Source of the DNA: Closterium sp. NIES-65 | Lineage: Eukaryota; Streptophyta; Zygnematophyceae; Desmidiales; Closteriaceae | DNA length: 64,000 bases | NCBI GenBank assembly: GCA_948144175.1 | Contig: CANXME010000106.1 | Location: 2,790,001 to 2,854,000, forward strand | Direction: 5' to 3' | In this document: positions 32,645 through 45,190 of the stretch, in pieces | Layout of the letters: every line of letters starts with the position of its first letter | Numbering within the stretch: the first letter of the stretch is position 1 | The notes under the pieces: model-generated | Databases searched by the model: none | What the model saw: only the letters and a program-made list of their open reading frames with translations | Told to the model about the DNA's origin: nothing | Translations under genes and position numbers: made by a program

Positions 32645-33058
32645 ATCTTTGTAGAGTTTAAGGACTGAGTAGGATTGTAATAGCGGAAGCGTTGTAATAC
32701 AGAGTGGTTGAACCACCTTGCACTAGTATGTGAGAGCAAAGTAAGTTAGATTAAACAAGCAAATACAAGGTTTATATAAGAGTGCAAGGGATACGAATAG
32801 ATAGATTTAAACCGTTTTACTATTGCGATTCGATACAGTGCGACTCGGGCAACTGCTCAATGTCGAGTCAGTTGTGTGTCCTTGCTGTCGCGCTGTAATT
32901 GTCGAGTCAAAGGTCGCTGACCTTTGACTTTCCCGTAACCTCTAGGCGGTTACCCTAACCTCCGAGGGTTGACTCGCGATGCTTCGATTTGGGCTGCTTC
33001 GCTAGTGTCCTGAGTTTCGACATGACAGAGGCGCCTTAAGACTTATTTGTTCCCAACA
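32645..33058 (-). repeat. 3' LTR of D2, main part
   Basis: With 30817-30838 it makes 436 bp. Preceded on the minus strand by the polypurine tract GAAGCGAAGGGGAG (33059-33072). Confidence 0.95.
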
Positions 33059-36000
33059 CTCCCCTTCGCTTCTGGAGTGTCGCTGATGGTGACGTGGCCT
33101 TGTCCAGTCAGCAGCATGCAGTACTCGAACTTCTGTTTTCCGAGTTTCTTTGTCAAATAATCGGCAGAGTAGGATAGATCCGGGCGACAGGTTACGGCTG
33201 CGAAGAGGAGGCAGCCTAGTTTCCTCTGGTAGTCTCGTATTCCGGCAGCCTTAAGTGGAGCGGGATTTCCTTTGCCGCTTCCTGTCGTGTGGCGGTATGG
33301 CGTGGCGATGGCGGTAGGCGTGAGAGAGAAGCGCTTGGCGATAGTGTCGGCGTCTTTCTCAGCGTTGAGGTAGATAGCATTTTCTTCTTCGCGGATGTTG
33401 AGCCCGAGATACTGGGTGACGGTGGAGGAGACGGTGAGCGTGAGGTCCTTCTGCAGCTCCCCTTCGAACCAGGTGATGATGTCGTCGGTAGAGCCGATGT
33501 AAAGCAAGTCGTCGACATAGACGATTAGTAAGATGTAGTCAGCGCCTTTGGTGAGGCGATACATTCCTTGGTCGTGAGGCAGTTGTCGAAATCCGATGCG
33601 GGTGAGGCGGGTGTGTAGGTGCTGTTGCCACAGTCGCGGGGCTTGTTTGATTCCGTAGAGCGATTTCAGTAGTTGACAGACTTGGTCGGGGTTTCCGTGA
33701 GTGCCGTGTGGGAGTTCGACGAAGATGTCTGCGTCGACGGGTGCGTAGAGGAATGCGTTGGCGACATCGATCTGTCGCAGCTTCTTCTTCTTCATGGCGG
33801 CGACGGCGAGAAGAATGCGGAGAGAGGTATGTCGACTAACTGGGGCGAAGGTCTTGGTGAAGTCTCGTCCTTGTTCCTGGTCGAATCCACGCACGACCCA
33901 GCGTGCTTTGAACTTCTCGATTGTGCCGTCAGCTTTCGTCTTGATGCGGAAGACCCATTTCCCGGTGAGAATGGTCTTGTTCCGTGCCACGCTTGCGGGA
34001 ACGACCTTCCAGGTGTTGCGTTCCTCCAATGCCTTTAATTCCCTGTCCATGGCTTCACGCCATTTTTCCCTGTGTTCCCCCCCCAGAGCCTGCTGGACTG
34101 TCGCAAGCTCTTTAGGAAGAGTGTTGCCGGCGGTCCCGTGGACTGCGGTGACGAGGCCAAGGATTTGTAGCCCAGTCTGTGAGTATCGAGGGAGTTCTGG
34201 ATCCTCGGGATAAGCTGCTTCGTCTCCCGCTTCTGGGTCGGGGATGAAATTTGGCCCTATCCTTTCTGCTTCGTTGGTGTTGACTGTCGCAGGTGTTACG
34301 TAACCGTTGTCGGCGAAGTGGTAGAAGACTTCGGCGTTGTTACTGTCGCGAGGATTATCTTCATCCATGGGCACATCGATGGAGCAGTACGGGAGAGGTC
34401 CGGCTTCCTCCGATGCGTTGTCGACGTTCTGTTCATCCCAGTCTGCTTCGTCCGCTGCTGAGGCGAAGGCTCGGTCACCACGAAAGCCACCTGTGGGGTC
34501 CCGATTCTCGTGCAAGTTGGCGAGGTACGTCTGAAGGGTGGGTCGTTCGTAGAAGATCACATCACGTGCTGCTACTATTTCTTTTGTGTGGACGTCGAAG
34601 ATTCTCCACGCGTTGTAATTTTTCTCGATGCCGAGGTGTAGTCCCCACTGTGCCCGTTGCGAAAATCTTCCCGCTCGTGCTTCTGGGGGTCGGTACTGTA
34701 CCATGCACTCAAATACTCGTAACATTTTTGTGCTGCCCTGCTTTCCTGTCCACAGCAGATGCGGTGATGCGTTGTTCGGGAGTGACGACGACGAAAGCAA
34801 GTTGTGCAGCATGACAGCATGGTCCATTGCTGCTGGCCACTGGTGGTTGGGTAGCCGCATGCCACGTAGTAGTTTGCGCATGCTGTTCTGCAGGGTCCTG
34901 TTCATTCTTTCTGCAACACCCTGCTGCTGATGTGCGTAGGGAAGGGAGAGGAGTTGCTTGATCCCCCTTTCCGCCAGGTACTGCTTGAAGCGCTGAGAGG
35001 TGTATTCGCCACCTCCGTTTGACTGGAAGCTTTTCAGCTGCGTTCCTGATTCCCTTTCTGCTACCGGTAGCCAAGCGGCGAATGCTGCGAGTGCCATGTC
35101 GCGGCTGGGTAGGTTGCGATGCCAAACGTATCGAGTGGCGGCGTCGATGAAGGTAATCGTGTAATTATAGGTTACTTGGCCTGGTTCTCGATTGTAGAGG
35201 ATGTCGCTGTAGATTTTTTCGAGTGGTGCGTATGCAGGTGCGCTCGGGTTGTGGTGAGAAGAAAAAGGTCGATGTGGTAAGTCGGCCTCGGGGCAGATGA
35301 GGCAAGTCCCCCGTGCACGTTGAAGTTCTCTGCCGTCAAATAGTAGTAGCGAGTCTTTGTCTAGCACTCCTGCTCGTATCGTATTATTGAACACCGTGTT
35401 ACTTGGATGTCCTGTGCGTGCGTGCCAGATGTCTTCGGAGGCGCGGTGTCCGGGTGAACGTTGATATGCGTCGGAGTTGGAGTAGAAGCTGGCGACGAAG
35501 TTGGCGCTGCGGTGGACTTCTCGTTGAGTCGGGTTCAGCTGTTGTGCGGGTGTTGGTGGTGTTTCGTCGACGATGACTGGTGTCGTTGTTCCTGCTCCTG
35601 CCGATGTTGTTGCTGCTGCCGATGTTGTCTCTGCTGCTGCCGATGTTGTCTCTGCTGCTGCCGATGTTGTCTCTGCTGCTGCCGATGTTGTCTCTGCTGC
35701 TGCCGATGTTGTCTCTGCTGCTGCCGATGTTGTCTCTGCTGCTGCCGATGTTGTCTCTGCTGCTGCCGATGTTGTCTCTGCTGCTGCCGATGTTGTCTGT
35801 GCTGCTAATGCTCGTGTTCGCTCTGCTTCAGGGATGGTGTGTGAGTACCAGAAGCCTCCTGGACTAAAATCAGGATCGAGGTCCGGAGGGTGTGTCCAGT
35901 CGGTAAAGTTGACGATGGCGTCGCTGTCTGCAGTGCCCAGGTCGGGGACAAAGTCAAGAACGAAGACGTTATTCTTCAACACTGCTTTCCCGATGTAGAG

Positions 36001-39000
36001 GCCGCCCCTCCCGTGGTATAACTTAAATTCCTGGGTGGTGCTGTCGGCTTCCAAGTGAATCCCCTTCGCCATCAGCTGGCTAACACTCAGTAAGTTGTAA
36101 CCGAGTCCTTCTGCGATGAGTACTTTTGACATGTGTAGTATAACGTTGGTCTCTCTTGATTGAAGCTGAACGACTCCTTGTCGTCTTGTGCGCAGGTTCT
36201 GGTTGTTGGCGACCGTGATGACTACTTCTCGCTGGAGTCGATGTTTGCGTTGTACGAAGCGCCCGGAGGAGCACATGTGTTGTCCGCAGCAACTATCCAA
36301 GAACCAAGTGTCTTGGCCGGACGGTTCGCTTTGAGCGATGGCGGCGTACGTCGGATTCGGCTGGAGTGATTCGCGGTGAGGCGTCCTGTTGTCGAGCTCC
36401 TCTTCTGGTGAGTAGTAGGGTGGCGACTCTGTAATGCAGGAATCGTTTATCTTTACCATGCAGTTGAAGATGCTTCTTGCTCCTTGTGCAGGTTGTCCAG
36501 TTGAAGTCGTTGAAGCTTGGATCGTGGTTGTCGGACTTGCTTGCGTTGAAGCAACTTGGGAGCTTGAAGGCCGCAGTTGTCGCTGTGGTGTCGTCTGACG
36601 AGACAGGCAATGCGTGCGAGGATGGCCCGAGGTTTTGCAGATGTGGCAGAACGGAGGTACTGTTTTCACTTGCTGTTGTCGATTGTTATTGCCGTTGTGT
36701 CGTCGCTGAGTGTGAAAAGCAAATTCTGGTGCTAAAGCTTTCTTCTTGTGTCTTTCTTCTTGCAGGTCCATGTCCTGCTGCTCAGCATGAATTTCGGCGT
36801 AGAGTGCCGCTTCGGAGATCCTCCCGTGTGCTCGTAATATGGCGCGAGTGGAGCGCCAGTGGGGGCCGAGACCGCCGATGACCACCGTGACAGAGGCGTC
36901 TTCTGAAATTGACCCGCCGCATCGAAGAAGCTTGTCGTGCAGTTCGCGGCAGCGGCTGATATAAGCCATGCCTTTCTCGCCTGGTTTCATGTCAATCGTT
37001 GTCAACTGCGCCATTAACCTGCTTTGGTTTACGCTGTCTGTTGCTTCATACAGGTTCTTCAGGTGGTTGTACGCGAGCTCCGCGGAGTTGCCGTAGCCTC
37101 GGTAAGTCCTGATGTTCTGCTGGCCGGTTGGGGTGATGTTCCTCAGCAGAGTCGTGTACGCCATCATCGATTGATATGTGTACTGCTGCTTCTCATATTC
37201 TGTCCCGTTTGTCGGATATGGCAGGGACCCGTCGAAGAAGCCAAGAATCTGTGCTCCTTCCATCATCAGTTCAAACTCGAACGACCAGGTAAAGAAATCT
37301 TTGCCGTCGAAAGGCTTTGTCGTTTGTAGTTTTAGGACGTGCGCGAATTGCGATTGGACTTGTAACGCGTCCAATGTCCTTTCTTCTCCCGATGCAGGTT
37401 GCGGTTGCGGCATGAAGCTGACGGAGCCACGTTGGGGCTCGTACGGCGCAAAGGTAGGCTGCTGTTGTTGTTGTTGCATCCCGCGTGCATAGGATGAGCC
37501 GTCGAGGCTCATCGGGGTAACATTGTTGTTGTTGTTGCTGTTGTTTGACTGCGCAGGCACTCCTTGCTGGTGCTGCTCGTGTCAGAGTATTATAGCTGAT
37601 GCATGTTTGTAGGCTATAGTGGGGTAGCACATATGGGGTACAGCTTTCTATGGTTGTATTTGTACCCAACTCTGACTTAGTCATTCTCATTCCTGTTCAC
37701 TTATTTCACATGGTATAGAGCGGGTCCTTCCTTAGGACCGTTTTTTTAGGGCCCACCGAAGCGCGCCCCGAGGCGCGCCTTTTTTTTAGCGACCCCTCGG
37801 GTCGCCATTTCCCTCGCGGCCCCGCTGTCCTTCAGACGCGGCCCCGCCACCTCTCCTGATCGCGGCCCCGCCGCCTGCTTGACGCGGCCCCGCCGCCTCC
37901 ACTGACGCGGCCCCGCCGCCGGCTCTGACGCGGCCCTGCCGCCCGCTTCGTCGCGGCCCCGCCGCCTGCTTGACGCGGCCCCGCCGCCTCCACTGCCGCG
38001 GCCCCGCCGCCGCCTCTGACGCGGCCCTGCCGGCCCGCCGCTGCACCCTACGGCCCGCCGCTGCACCCTACGGCCCGCCGCCTCACCTGACGGCCCCGCC
38101 GCTGCACCTGCCGGCCCGCCGCTGCACCTGTTGGCCCGCCGCTGCACCTGCCGGCCCGCCGCTGCACCCAGCGGCCCGCCGCTTCACCTGACGGCCCCGC
38201 CGCTGCATCTGCCGGCCCGCCGCTGCACCCTACGGCCCGCCGCTGCATCCTACGGCCCGCCGCCTCACCTGGTCGGCCCGCCGCTGCACCCTACGGCCCC
38301 GCCGCTGCACCTGCCGGCCCGCCGCTGCACCGGTCGACCCGCCGCTGCACCTGACGGCCCCGTCCCTGCATCTCCCGGCCGAGCCGCCCCAGCAGCCGAA
38401 CCGCCCGGGAGCCGAGCCGCCCAACGCCGAGCCGCCCGGGACCCGAGCCGCCCTGCCGCCGAGCCGCCCGAGAGCCGAGCCGCCCGGGAGCCGAGCCGCC
38501 CTGCGCCCGAGCCGCCCAGCCGCCGAGCCGCCCGGGAGCCGAGCCGCTGTGCACCCGAGCCGCCCGGTCGCTGAGCCGCCTTTCTGCAGAACTGCACGAC
38601 CTGCCCTGCCTGGTGAGCACAGTCCCACTGACACTGCGAGCTCTTTCCCTACTGCTTGCACTGCGTCGCTGTCGTCGCCATGGCTACCCCTAGTGTCCTA
38701 GCTTTTGACGCTGAGGGTCGCGCCATTGATTTTGAGGTCTGGTTAGACGTACTGCAGCTGTTCTTACAGTGCGACAGGGCTGACGACCTTTCTCTCTTTG
38801 ACCTCACCTCTGGCGCCTCTCCTGCTCCTGCTGCTAATGCTGATCCCACTGTCCGCTCTCAGTGGGCCACCCGCGATGCTGCTGCACGTCTTGCTGTGCG
38901 TCGCCACCTCCCTACCTCTGAGCGTGCGCACTTTAGTCAGTACAAGAGTGCTCAGACCTTGTACGACGCTGTAGTTGCGCGCTACTCCTCCCCTGCCACT

Positions 39001-42000
39001 GCTGCACTGAGCCGTCTCATGCTTCCCTACCTCTTTCCTGACCTCTCTGCCTTTCCCACTGTTGCTGACCTCATTACGCACCTCCGCACTAGTGACACTC
39101 GCTACCGCGCCGCCCTTCCTGCTGAGTTCTGCGCTAAGAACCCACCCCCCATGTACATCGCTCTCTACTACGTAGTCGCGCGCCTCCCTGACTCCCTTCG
39201 CGTCGTCAGGGACCACTTTCTCGCAGTCTGTCCCACCACCCTCACCGTCGACCTCCTCGAGAAGGCCCTCCTCGCAGCGGAGAAGAGCATAGTCGCTGTA
39301 GGTGCTTCTCGTGGTGACCCTCGCACCCCCATCTTTGAGGGGTGCTCTCCTTCCCCCTTGCTGCCCTCTGTTGCCTCTGCTGCTGCTGCCGACCTCCTTG
39401 GTCTTGAGTCGGTCGGCGCGGCGTCTACCCCTAGTGGGAGACGTCGCTCCAGCAAGGGCAAGGGGGGCAAGGGCGCGGGTGGAGCTGGAGGGGGCGGTGG
39501 CGGTGGCGGCGGTGGCGGCGGAGGGAGTGGGGGTGGCGGCGGGACTAGCGGCGGGGGTGGTGGTGGTGGTGGCAGCAGCGGCGGAGACGGTGGTGGTGGT
39601 GCCACCGGTGGTGGTGGAGGCAGCGGTGCAGGTGGAGGCGGCGGAGGTGGAGGCGGTGGAGGCGGCAGCGGAGGAGGCGGTGGTGGTGGAGGAGGTGGAG
39701 CCGGTCGGGGTGGTACCCAGCAGCGTAGCGGCGGTGGTGGTGGCCAGCGCTCGCAGCGGCAGCAGCAGCAGCGCTCGCGGGACATCCCTCCGCCTCAGCA
39801 GCTTCGTGAGTGGTACGCTGGGCGTCAGAGGGGTGGGGGTACTGGTCCCTGCACCTACGTTCTTCGTTCCGGCGACCGCGCGGGTGAGCAGTGTGGGGGT
39901 GCCCACGCCACCCAGCGCTGCTTTGGCCGCCTGACGGACGCTTGGCGTCAGCAGTTCCCTGGGGCTAGTGAGATCCCTCGCTGGGATGAGCTTCTCAGGG
40001 CTGGTGTGGCGATCTTTGATCTTGATTTTGATGCTATCCTTGCTGCTATGTATGCTGTGGATTATAGTGAGGAGAATGAGGGTTACCGGTGTTTCCAGCC
40101 CGACCCGGGCATTGGTACTACTGCGCTAGGTGCTTGTGAGGCTGCTGCTCTAGGTGCCAGTGCGTCTGTGCTCTCAGGTACTGGTGAGACTGCGCTCTCA
40201 GATACTGCGTCGTCCTCGTCCTCCCTCACTTTCACACTTGACTCCGGGGCTTCTCGCTCCTTCTTTCGAGACCGCACTACCCTTACGCCGCTCGGCCGGC
40301 CGGTTGCGGTCTCCCTTGCTGACCCCTCTAGGGGTCCTGTCCTGTCTCACTTCTCCACTGTCCTCCCGTGTCCGGCTGCCCCTTCGGGCACCCTGTCTGG
40401 TCTGTACCTTCCCTCGTTCTCTACGAACTTGGTGAGTGGAGCGGACGTGCAGGATGTGGGGGTTCACCAGTTCACTCCTGCGAGTCAGCGGGTGACCCAC
40501 TGCACGGAGGCACGCACAGGCCGACACCTGGCCACGTTCTCGCGTCGGCCGGGGTCGAGTCTCTACACCCTGACCGTTGAGTCTCCTCCTGTCCCTGCGT
40601 CTGATCAGGTGGCTGCGTCGGGTCAGGTGCTTGCTGCTGCGTCCCGGTCAGGTCCTGAGTCTGCCCCCTGTTCTTGTCGCCTCCTGTCTCACAAGACTCT
40701 CCTGTGGCACCACCGTCTTGGCCACCCCTCCTTGCCCCGTCTTCGGAGCATGGCTTCTCGTGTCCTTGTCTCTGGTCTTCCCCAGTCTCTCCCTCCTCTC
40801 CCCTCCGGGCCAGGACCTTCCTGTGTCCCCTGTGTCGAGGGTCGCCTCCGGGCTACTCCTCACTCCTCCCACTTCCCCCCGACAGAGGCTCCCCTGCAGA
40901 CGCTTCACATGGATGTGTGGGGCCCAGCCCCCGTCCGTGGGCAGGGTCACGAGCGCTACTTCCTGTTGGTGGTTGACGACTACTCGCGTTACACCACAGT
41001 CCTCCCCTTGCGCAGCAAGGGTGCGGTCACTGAGGTGCTGATCGACTGGATCCGCGAGGCTCGTCTCCAGCTCAGGAAGAGCTTCGGCTCGGACTTTCCT
41101 GTTCTGCGTCTGCACTCGGACAGAGGCGGAGAGTTCTCTTCTCGCCTTCTGCGGGACTACTGTCGTGCACGGGGGATTCGCCAGACCTTCACGCTACCGG
41201 ACTCACCACAGCAAAATGGGATTGCTGAGCGCCGCATTGGCATGGTCATGGATGTCGCTCGTACGTCCATGATGCATGCGGCTGCCCCCCATTTTCTGTG
41301 GCCGTTTGCGGTGAGGTACGCGGCGCATCAGCTCAACCTTCACCCCCGGGTCTCTCGGCCTGCGATGTCCCCAGCCTTGCTATGGACGGGGAAGGTTGGC
41401 GATGCGTCTGCGTTCCGTGTCTGGGGATCTCGAGCGTTTGTCCGCGACTTGTCTGCGGACAAGCTGTCCCCTCGTGCTGCTCCCTGTGTCTTCCTTGGCT
41501 TCCCCTCTGACGCCCCAGGGTGGCAGTTTTACCACCCCTCCTCTCGTTGTGTTCTGTCCTCCCAAGACGTCACGTTCGACGAGTCAGTCCCCTTCTACCG
41601 TCTCTTCCCCTACCGCACTCCTTCCCTCCCCCCTCCCCCGGACTTCCTTGTGCCGGTTCCCCCCCCGGTAGACCCCCTCCCCCCTCAGGTTCCTGCCCCC
41701 TCAGGTGTGTCCCAGGTAGACGCCGTTGACCCGGTCGAGGTTACTGGTGACTCTGGTGCTGCTGCGGGTGCTGAGCCTGGGGGTGCTGACTCTGGGGGTG
41801 CTGTGCGCGGGGGTGCTGAGCCTGGGGGTGCTACTGCTGGGGGTGCTGGGCCTGGGGGTGCTACTGCGGAGGGTGCGGAGCCTGGGGGTGCTGAGCCGGG
41901 GGGTGCTGTGCCTGGAGGTGCTGGGTCTGGGGGTGCTAGGTCGGGAGCTGCTGAGCCTGGGGGTGCTGAGCTGGGAGCTGCTGAGCCTGGGGGTGCTGCG

Positions 42001-45000
42001 TCTGGAGCTGCTGAGCCTGGGGTTTCTTTTGCTGCTGCGTCTCGCCGGGAGCCCCTCTCTCCACAGGAGCTGCGCGAGTGGTTCGCTCGCCGCTGGAGGC
42101 GGGCTGCTGAGTCTGGAGGTGCTGCTGGAGCTGGAGCTGGAGCTTCTTCGACCGTCGAGGATGCGGGTGCTGCCGGTCCCGGAGCTGCTGGACCTGCGGA
42201 TCCTCCTGGAGCTGGAGCTGCTGCGGGCGTTGGTGCTGAGCCTACTGCTGTTGGTCCTGCCGCTGGAGGTGTGGGTGGCGCTGGTGCTGTCGCTGAGGGT
42301 GCTGGTGCTGTCCCTGCTGAGTCTGGAGCTGCCGCGCGGCCTCGGCCGTACTTCGTTCCGCTCCTGCAGCAGGTTCTTGGTCTTTCTCCTCTAGTAGAGG
42401 GTTCACCGCCTGTCCAGTCGCAGTCCCTGCTGGAGCCTTCCTCTCCACTGCCTGCTCCCTCGCCTTACACTGGTCCTACTGGAGGTCTTGCTGAGCGTCG
42501 TGAGCCTGCGTCTCGTCCCGCGTCGCCTGTTCGTGCTGCTCGCGCTAGTGGTCGCAGTTCGCGTCAGCGTCCTTCTCCTGTCCCTGGCACGCACCGGATG
42601 TCTTTGCGTCCGTCCACTGCTCCTCTGCGTGCCCCTTTGCCTTCTCCTCCTGAGTCCTCTCTTCCTGCGCTTGCCGACCCTGAGTCGGACTCTCTTCGTG
42701 CTGCCAGTCCTACTGTCACGTGTCTCCTTGCTACTGTCGTCACTGACCCCTCTTTTGAGTCCACTGCTGCGTCTGCTCTAGTCGCTGAGCTCGTCGACTT
42801 TGCTGCTCGCTGTCGTCTCGACTACGCTGCTAGTCTTGTTGCTGAGTCTGCGTGTGTCTGTCCTCCGTCCGTCGGGGGTGAGTGTGCTCTTGGCACGGAC
42901 GTCCTAGAGGACAGGCAGGAGGAGTTACAGTCTCTAGCGGCTGCTTCACCTCATCTCGCGTCTGTACTGCTTGCCCCTGAGGGAGACCCGGATGCACTAG
43001 ACATCCCGACTCCGCGTTCTTACGCGGAGGCCGTAGAGGGTCCCTACTCCTCTCAGTGGCAGGCAGCTATGGATGCAGAGATGGCTTCCTGGAAGTCCAC
43101 AGGCACCTACGTTGACGCGGTTCCCCCTCCTGGGGCGAACATTGTCAGTGGCATGTGGATCTTCAGGGTGAAGCGGCCGCCGGGCTCTCCACCTGTCTTC
43201 AAGGCACGGTACGTTGCTCGTGGCTTCAGTCAGAGGTAGGGAGTTGACTACTTTCAGACCTTCTCTCCCACCCCGAAGATGACTACTCTTCGGGTGCTGC
43301 TGCACATAGCCGCTCAGCGTGACTACGAGCTTCACTCTCTCGACTTCAGCACTGCGTTCTTGCAGGGTAGCCTGCACGAGGAGATCTGGCTTCGCCGTCC
43401 ACCTGGCTTCACTGGGACTTTCCCTCCTGGCACCCAGTGGAGCCTCCGACGGCCAGTCTACGGTCTCCGCCAGGCACCGCGTGAGTGGCACGACACACGC
43501 AGGACTACTCTTGCGGCTCTTGGGTTTGCTCCTTCTACTGCTGACCCGTCGCTGTTTCTTCGCACCGACACTTCCCTGCCGCCGTTCTACATCCTCGTGT
43601 ACGTCGACGACTTGGTCTTTGCCACAGCGGACACTACTGGACTCGCCTACGTGAAGTCCGAGCTGCTGAAGAGACACACGTGCACAGACCTGGGTGAACT
43701 GCGCAGCTACCTTGGCTTGCAGATCACTCGGGACAGAGCACGCCGCACCATTACCTTGACTCAGTCACACATGGTGCAGCAGGTCCTTCAGCGCTTCGGC
43801 TTCACGTACTCCTCGCCTCAGGCCACTCCTCTGCCTACTCGCCACTCACTCTCAGCTCTGCCTTCGGATGAGTCCGTAGAGTCGAGTGGTCCGTATGCAG
43901 AGCTTGTTGGCTGCCTCATGTACCTGATGACCTGCACACGACCTGACCTTGCATACCCTCTGAGTATTCTTGCACGCTATGTTGCTCCTGGGAGACACAG
44001 ACCGGAGCACATGGCTGCAGCGAAGAGGGTATTGCGCTACCTGTGCAGTACGTCGGGCATGGGGCTAGTGCTTGGAGGGCGGAGTCCAGTGGTCCTTACC
44101 GGCCACGCGGACGCTTCTTGGGCTGACGACCAGGCTACGCAGCGGTCGTCACAGGGTTACACCTTCAGCCTTGGTTCCGGCTCTGTCTCGTGGCGGTCTA
44201 CTCGCTCGTCTTCGGTTCTCGGCTCCAGTTGTGAGGCTGAGATCTACGCCGGGGCCATGGCTGCACAGGAGCTTCGCTGGCTCACCTACCTGCTGACTGA
44301 CCTTGGAGAGCCGCCTCGTTCTCCTCCAGTGCTATACGTAGACAACAAGGCCATGCTGGCCTTGTGTCGAGAGCAGCGCTTGGAGCACAGAACGAAGCAC
44401 ATTGCTCTCCGCTACTTCCTTGCTCGTGAGCTGCAGCAGCGTGGTCAGTTGCAACTTGCGTACGTGGCCTCTGAGGCCAACACTGCTGATGTGTTCACCA
44501 AGGCACTCGCGCCTTGTGACCATCAGCGCTTTTGCACCCAGCTGGGTCTTGTGCCTGTCTTGCCTCACTTGCTCTCCTCTTGACTTCACTTGTACTGTGA
44601 CATATATATATACCTGCTCTTGCTTGTCTAGTTTTATATATATGTCTGTACTCCTGCATGTGAACTGGCCTCTGGCCCTGCTCTTGTGCTCGGAATGTGT
44701 GGTGACTTTGTGATCCACCCTGAGCTTGCTTTGCTTTGCTTGACTGGTCTTGTGACCCCTTGTTCTCCCCCACTTTGCCTATGGGGGTGTGTCAGATTAT
44801 TATAGCTGATGCATGTTTGTAGGCTATAGTGGGGTAGCACATATGGGGTACAGCTTTCTAGGGTTGTATTTGTACCCAACTCTGACTTAGTCATTCTCAT
44901 TCCTGTTCACTTGTTTCACAGCTCGTAGAAGGACATGAAGTAGAAAAATTTCTCCATCATGTTTGAATCGAAGCCTGCTGGTGTTTCCGTGGACCCAGCT

Positions 45001-45110
45001 GCTGGTCTTGCGGTAGTGCCTTCCTCTGTCTGTAGGCCAGAGGCAGGAGGTGGAGTAGGAGTAGTGCCTGGGGAGCCGTTGGAGGAGCTCCTCTCCTTCC
45101 TTGCAGACAT
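33043..45110 (-). CDS. D2 gag-pol polyprotein (split by copia G), lacking RNase H
   Basis: Two exon-like blocks, 44926-45110 and 33043-37579, are in one frame once copia G and one TSD copy (7346 bp) are removed: about 1570 residues. In order: gag; CCHC knuckle (CHICKTSGHPRTHC); protease region with WFLDSCCGQHM (D-S-C); ten or so Ala/Glu/Thr/Ser hexapeptides; integrase with HHCC (HARTGHPS ... CLICPEAD), first Asp (IYSDILY), FQSNGGGEYTS where the usual second catalytic Asp is Asn, and Glu in QQGVAERMNRT; reverse transcriptase with intact YVDD. The frame ends in the LTR right after the reverse transcriptase, and no RNase H is present. Probably non-autonomous. Confidence 0.9.
35600..35810 (-). 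repeat. 18-bp tandem repeat in D2 pol
   Basis: About eleven 18-bp units (CTGCTGCCGATGTTGTCT on the plus strand) encode a six-residue Ala/Ala/Glu/Thr/Thr/Ser-type repeat between protease and integrase. D1 carries a shorter, decayed version at about 18840-18960. Confidence 0.93.
37580..37710 (+). repeat. 5' LTR of copia G
   Basis: 131 bp, TGTCAGAG...TTTCACA. Confidence 0.97.
37761..37805 (+). other. Twin leader hairpins, copia G
   Basis: Same two stems as in F (37761-37778 with CCGA loop, and 37789-37805), separated by a T-run. The first begins 50 nt after the start of the primer site. Confidence 0.88.
37816..38575 (+). repeat. GC-rich tandem leader of copia G
   Basis: Same repeat families in the same order as the F leader, with small differences in unit number. 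Non-coding. Confidence 0.85.
38680..44583 (+). pseudogene. Copia G gag-pol, single frame with one stop
   Basis: A 1967-codon frame from ATG 38680, identical in length to F, interrupted only by TAG at 43237-43239 (Gln CAG in F) in the reverse transcriptase. Gag has a poly-Gly tract and an intact Cys/His motif (C-X13-C-X3-H-X4-C, containing RSGDRAGEQCGGAH). Protease, HHCC and DDE integrase, GGAEP-type linker, reverse transcriptase (YVDD) and RNase H (HADASWADDQ; VDNKAMLAL) are all visible. It is the least damaged full-length copia in the window. The ATG lies in the context GTCGCCATGGCT. Confidence 0.95.
44790..44920 (+). repeat. 3' LTR of copia G
   Basis: 131 bp, preceded by the polypurine tract CTATGGGGGTG, followed by TSD GCTCG. 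Confidence 0.97.
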
Positions 45111-45190
45111 GTCTTTTTTTTTTTTTTTTTTTTTTTGTATTTAAGTATTGAGAGAGAAAATGATCTTAAACTCTAACTGCTCTCATACCA
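45111..45190 (-). other. D2 leader and primer binding site
   Basis: Contains a run of about 23 T on the plus strand (poly-A in the transcript) just upstream of the gag ATG. Next to the LTR is the primer site TGGTATGAGAGC. Confidence 0.8.

Larger units (their letters stand above)
37580..44920 (+). mobile_element. Ty1/copia retrotransposon G inserted in D2 gag
   Basis: A complete 7.3-kb copia, sister of F, with TSD GCTCG (37575-37579 and 44921-44925). Both LTRs are 131 bp (37580-37710 and 44790-44920) and differ at 3 positions. The primer site is TGGTATAGAGCGGG at 37711. Confidence 0.98.
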
